This document shows, in pieces, positions 59,861 through 64,000 of a stretch of 64,000 nt of DNA. The notes beneath the pieces were generated by a model. It had not been told where the DNA came from and made no database searches. It saw only the letters and a list, made by a program, of their open reading frames with translations. The stretch is taken from the NCBI GenBank assembly GCA_002751075.1, contig NAOQ01000411.1, positions 1-64,000 of the forward strand, in the 5' to 3' direction. Within the stretch, counting starts at the first letter, position 1. Each line of letters begins with the position of its first letter. Position numbers and translations under genes: made by a program. This DNA is from Ichthyophonus hoferi. Its lineage: Eukaryota; Opisthokonta; Ichthyosporea; Ichthyophonida; Ichthyophonidae.

Positions 59861-61854
59861 CATTTCCGCTTACTTTTATTATAGGTTTTTAAGAAGTGGT
59901 TTTCATTGGTCAGTTTGTTGCTGGCACAGTCATTAAGTGCAGAATAATTCGTTAATGCTAGCCATGTAAATACAAGATTTGAAGCATCAGTGTGGGGCAG
60001 GGGTGGGCTATTAATTTGAAGAACTACCATATTGGAGGGCATCATACCCTTTGGGTATTTCTGGTCAACCCAAAATAAAAGCCAATTTAAAATTTACCTT
60101 TGTATGTCCTAGCAATGAGATTGTAAAATAAATATTAAGATGTACTGCTGGTGCCCGGAGGTTCTTCCCCCTGGTAATGGTGAAATATATTGTATGATAC
60201 TTTACTACAACTTGTTATGCACATATGTGAAGGAAGATATTTTAATGAGGTTGTATAGTACTGTAGACTTTGCCATAAATTTTATTGGCACCTATATTTG
60301 CCTGGAGCAAACAAAATAGCTCATTTATATCAAGGGAGTGTCCATCTACCATACCGTTTGTTCACGAGTATAGTACCTGATGTTAGTCCTACAGCATAGA
60401 GCATGTAATGCAGTTGCTTTATTTATTGAAATCGTCTTACATAGTACTTTATATTCGTTAAGGCCTTTCTTTATTAGAAACCATTAAGATCGACTTCCAG
60501 TTGGTTTTGATCATATTTCCCATTTTCTCATGGTTTGTTATTTTCTTAAGCCTGCCTGTAGTATACGGAGCCACAGCCTTCATAGCCCTAATATGGGGCA
60601 CTCTTGAATTATACTCGAGTCTGTAATTTTTACAAAATGGAATAGAAGCACGGACTGGCCTAATCATATTATCTCTTCAGGTTACAAGGTTATTTAAACT
60701 CCACCCCATTGATAATCAATTCTCAGGATTTTAGGATAAACAGGACCAAGGATATCCATTGCTACCTGTAGCTCTAGCTGAGCAATAAAGCCTTAACATG
60801 CTTCTAATTAACCATGCCACTTTTTCTTTCAGTACTACAAAGATATGTTATCTTGCTCTAATCTTTTACATAATCACCTGATTTCTAGCTCTGCGGAAGC
60901 TGTATTTGCGTCAAAAACCCACATCATTTTTTTCTAATCCTAGATATTTCAGGGTGTTTGTAAGTTGTACATTGCGACACATTTCAGCTGTCTTTTATAT
61001 CTCTTTCTTTTATTTTTTTACTAGAGGTCATCAATTATTATGCCCTGATATTATATTACATAGAACTATAATATACTCCAGAGTAATACAAAGTAAAAAT
61101 TTGTCTAAACATCTTGGTAGACTTGGATGTTTATCATGATAGACTTCAATGCTTGACTTTTAAATCTATTTATAAAATCAAATCTTGTCTCATTCAAAAG
61201 GGTTGTTTACGCCAACAAAGTAAAATTAAGTCTAAATTTATGCATAGGTTACGTGTCTTTAAATCTATCTATAACGTCATTATTGTATTTAGGCAATTGA
61301 ATACATATGTGTTATATTGTGTAGCTAGAGATTATGTACATGTAAATATTTTATATTTTTCTACTTCTAATAGAAGGCCGGAGTTACAAAAGATTACGCT
61401 CCTTAAGTCTAATAAAGACACCAATGGAAGCCGAGTTAAAGTGAGGGAGCGAATAAATAAGGTAATCATTATCATATTTTAAGTATCCGATCTGTAGGCT
61501 TCATTTTGTTTGACACAGAATTCCAGGGCTCCTATTGAAACACAGGAATATATAGATGATAATACCACTATGACCATAATAACTTAACTGAAATGGATGA
61601 ATAAGCACTAAAGAAAAAGTAATTGTCTGCATATCAACACAGTTCACTTGTACGTTATCACATAATACAATTATGTGTAGAGCCATTCATTCATATAGTC
61701 CAATGCATGGCTGTTGTGAAAATGACTTCTTCAACGTTGTAATATACTTCGGATGAAAGAAAAAATGTTTATCAAACCGTCAACAAAGATTGTATAAAAA
61801 ATATATATAAACGAAATAGTAATAACAAAGAACAACTCATAAGAAATTTGCATT
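59861..61854. other. Intergenic region 3' of AARS, nothing recognised
   Basis: AT-rich sequence. Open frames at 60458-60667 (-), 60906-61139 (+) and 61114-61482 (+) have no recognisable family, overlap one another and lack splice partners. The last is lysine/arginine/isoleucine-rich, as expected for random AT-rich DNA. A relic of a mobile element cannot be excluded. Confidence 0.4.
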
Positions 61855-61962
61855 TCTGCAATTTTAACTAGAGTTGCCTTTTTTACATACATTTCTTATA
61901 ATTTTTTGAACAAAAAATTGTTAGTCAAGCAAAACAAAATAATCGGAAAATCCTTTATTCAT
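61855..61962 (-). repeat. Left arm of long inverted repeat (copy D)
   Basis: Read on the minus strand this stretch gives aataaaggattttc, then aacaattttttgttcaaaa, atgtatgtaaaaaa and ctctagttaaaat. The same words in the same order lie on the plus strand at 63213-63312. The two arms bracket about 1.25 kb of AT-rich DNA, like a MITE or foldback element. Target-site duplications were not identified. Confidence 0.65.
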
Positions 61963-62949
61963 GTAATATCAACTACATAGATAACAGTTACTTAGTACAT
62001 ATACAATACATTACCGTGCAAGAAGCTATGTAAAAGCTTCTATACTCATTGATCAACAGAGGGAGATTCAAGAGCAGCTAACTAGAACATTAGATCCCCT
62101 TTTATCTAACGACGACTACCTGATAGAACTAGTTCTATTTTCAATATTACAGTATTTTGTGTATTAAAAATGTCCATTTACGTAACTTCAGGATTTTTTT
62201 CATTTATTTTTGGGATCTTTCCATTTACACATGCAGGGATTTGTCAAAAAAAAAAAAAATTGGGATTTGTCACTCTATTTTGATATTTGTCTATAACAGA
62301 ATATGCGTGCTTATCTGATTATCATTTCCACGTGTTTGTCATTCAATTTTCTACCGACTATAAGCTCTGGACAAATATTTTTTTTCAATTTTTTTTTAAC
62401 AGTGCTGTGTTTAAAAAACTCCATGAAGAACATTAATTGGGTTCGACTAGAGATTCTCGTATATATGTAGTTTTCCTTACAGGAAAAGGCTATCCAGAAC
62501 GGGGATTTATTTATTGGTATATCTATAATATCTGAAGAAAATTCTATTTTAGGTAGCAGGATTTATTATATAATTTTATATTATCGATATCATCTTGTGT
62601 AACCTGCGTTCAATATGTTTGATTGAACTCGTCACAGGAATAATCTGGGAATTAGATGTGCTATGTGGCGCATTTCCTTTTTCAATCTTGTACAAAGTTG
62701 CTATTTCTTTGTAGAATTTGTGTCGAGTTTTTAGCACTGTAAAAACAAAACGTAACAGACAAGTACGCTGTTTCCTAGAATAATATATATCAAAATTTTA
62801 ATATGATATGGAGTGCTCCCCTCTCCATCCCCTCTCCCTCTTTACTATCCGTTTTTGTTTTGCTTTTGTACTTCGCTTTACCACCAGCGCTAATCTTTTA
62901 GTTAACACAATGTTGCTAAACTCAATAATTTAAATAGAGCCAATCATAA

Positions 62950-63060
62950 ATATTTGTATTGGCTAATTCAACTCACGATATGTCAAAGAGACCCACTAGA
63001 ATTATCTGATCTTACTACAATTATACTCCTATGACAAGAATCAATTTACTTAATATCTTG
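62950..63060 (+). repeat. Partial repeat copy E
   Basis: Contains attggctaattcaa and cccactagaatt with the same spacing as 63490-63540, and also shares a later caatttactta/caatttaacct word. It is a second, diverged partial copy of the same family lying inside the inverted repeat. Confidence 0.45.
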
Positions 63061-63212
63061 GCTTTGATTGAACTCGCTGTGATTAGTGATCTTGTAACAA
63101 TTTAGTATGGGTGTTTTGTATTCTATTGGATTGACTAATAAATATGTCTATTGTAATGATGTGTGATTAACCAATTGTCGCCAGATGTGTTTGTTAGTGA
63201 GACCTACCCAAA

Positions 63213-63560
63213 TAAAGGATTTTCTAACTATTCTTTTTTTTTCTTCTTGATTAACAATTTTTTGTTCAAAACTTATAAAATGCATGTAAAAATACAATTT
63301 CTCTAGTAAAAATATTAAAAATAAAAAATAAAAATAAAAATTCTTTTCAATTTCCTCTATTATTTTATTTTATTTTATTTATATATATTCATAACGTCTA
63401 TTTATTGTGGGGATCCATCTTTTATGTAGGGATTTGTAAAATTATTTCCGGAAACTCTTAATGTAAATGGCACCGATTGTTAAGATTCTTATTGGCTAAT
63501 ACAATTTTATAAAAGATCACTGACGCCCACTAGAATTGTAGAATTGTTGGATCCTATTTC
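63213..63560 (+). repeat. Repeat copy C and right arm of long inverted repeat
   Basis: The first 100 bp are the right arm matching 61855-61962 in reverse orientation. The rest (cgtctatttattgtgggg, attatttccgg, attggctaatacaa) matches copy B at 24440-24560. So one family explains both the inverted repeat arm and the dispersed copies. Confidence 0.6.
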
Positions 63561-63620
63561 GATAATTTTGTACTATGTGCCCTCAGTAATCATTAATGGC
63601 TCATTAGCCAATCCATCAAT

Positions 63621-63642
63621 ATATATATATATATATATATGT
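63621..63642. repeat. (TA)n microsatellite
   Basis: About ten TA units next to repeat copy C in gene-free DNA. Confidence 0.9.
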
Positions 63643-64000
63643 GATTGCATACTACGTATCGACAAATCAATTTAACCTAGTTAAGAAAATATGCAATTAA
63701 CTAATTAATGCTCAGAGCTATTGCATGAATTAGTTGAATTGTCAGTATTACAGAATTACATTAAAACCGGCAATAGACAATTATAAGATATTATAGAATA
63801 AAAAATAAAAAAATAATAAGTTATAATAATGAAGTAAGCGGGACTGTCATGATTATTTCGGCCATGGCTACCAACTCCGCTTTGTGATGATGTGAAATAG
63901 AGTCACTGCTCATTAGTTATATTCCGATGCAGAGTTCACAGAATTTTGGCGGCCGCTCATGAATCTTGAGGCCGCACAAGTAATAAAGGTAAAATGAGGA

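Noticed and set aside
60458-60667. Minus-strand frame with a faint histone H3-like phrase (APYTTGRLKK)
   Set aside because: Only a few residues agree, the flanks do not match H3, and the rest looks random; treated as chance.
61114-61482. Plus-strand 122-codon frame
   Set aside because: Composition matches random AT-rich DNA, it overlaps another frame, and no family was recognised.
62440-62465. tRNA B-box-like word ggttcgacta
   Set aside because: No matching A box or cloverleaf could be drawn around it.

Overview
The window is eukaryotic nuclear DNA. It is AT-rich and gene-dense, its genes are cut into many short exons by GT-AG introns, and most introns are about 100-600 bp. The gene set points to an animal: a PRRC2/BAT2-type protein (an animal family), SDR42E1, SURF1 and cytosolic alanyl-tRNA synthetase. 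A CYP710-type sterol C-22 desaturase, a family best known from plants and algae, together with the compact AT-rich layout, suggests an early-branching animal, most likely a sponge. That placement is inference. No bacterial operons, CRISPR arrays or proviral genes were seen.

Layout. 1-4849: gene-free AT-rich DNA ending in a putative promoter with two CRE palindromes and an E2F-like site. 4850-16769 (+): PRRC2 homologue, 8 exons, 2493 aa, glutamine-rich. 17708-23276 (-): SDR42E1-like reductase, 11 exons, 398 aa. 23277-25897: repeats and a 580-base N gap flanked by identical 142-bp copies. 25898-28940 (-): CYP710-like P450, 6 exons, 517 aa. 29968-31040 (+): unrecognised two-exon gene. 32669-36471 (-): SURF1, 8 exons, 238 aa. 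39009-48861 (+): unrecognised multi-exon gene with at least 17 exons. 49059-50925 (-): GTPase resembling immunity-related (IRG) GTPases, 383 aa, with a C-terminal hydrophobic helix. 51599-59800 (+): alanyl-tRNA synthetase, 24 exons, about 953 aa. 59861-64000: gene-free and repeat-rich.

Exon models were joined by hand from splice-site sequence, reading-phase agreement and remembered family conservation. For PRRC2, SDR42E1, CYP710, SURF1, the GTPase and AARS every junction keeps phase and the summed length is a whole number of codons. The long unrecognised gene has one junction (41584 to 42008) that does not keep phase, so a small exon is probably missing from the model.

The genes do not form one pathway. 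SDR42E1-like and CYP710-like enzymes both suggest sterol/lipid oxidation and lie on the same strand about 2.6 kb apart, but co-regulation is only a possibility. The GTPase and AARS genes are divergent across a 673-bp interval that probably holds both promoters. The most interesting items are the animal CYP710, the IRG-like GTPase, the unrecognised gene with a possible E2F-type promoter, a Cys/His cluster at the PRRC2 C-terminus, and a family of diverged AT-rich repeats, one pair forming a long inverted repeat. The duplicated gap flanks look like an assembly error.
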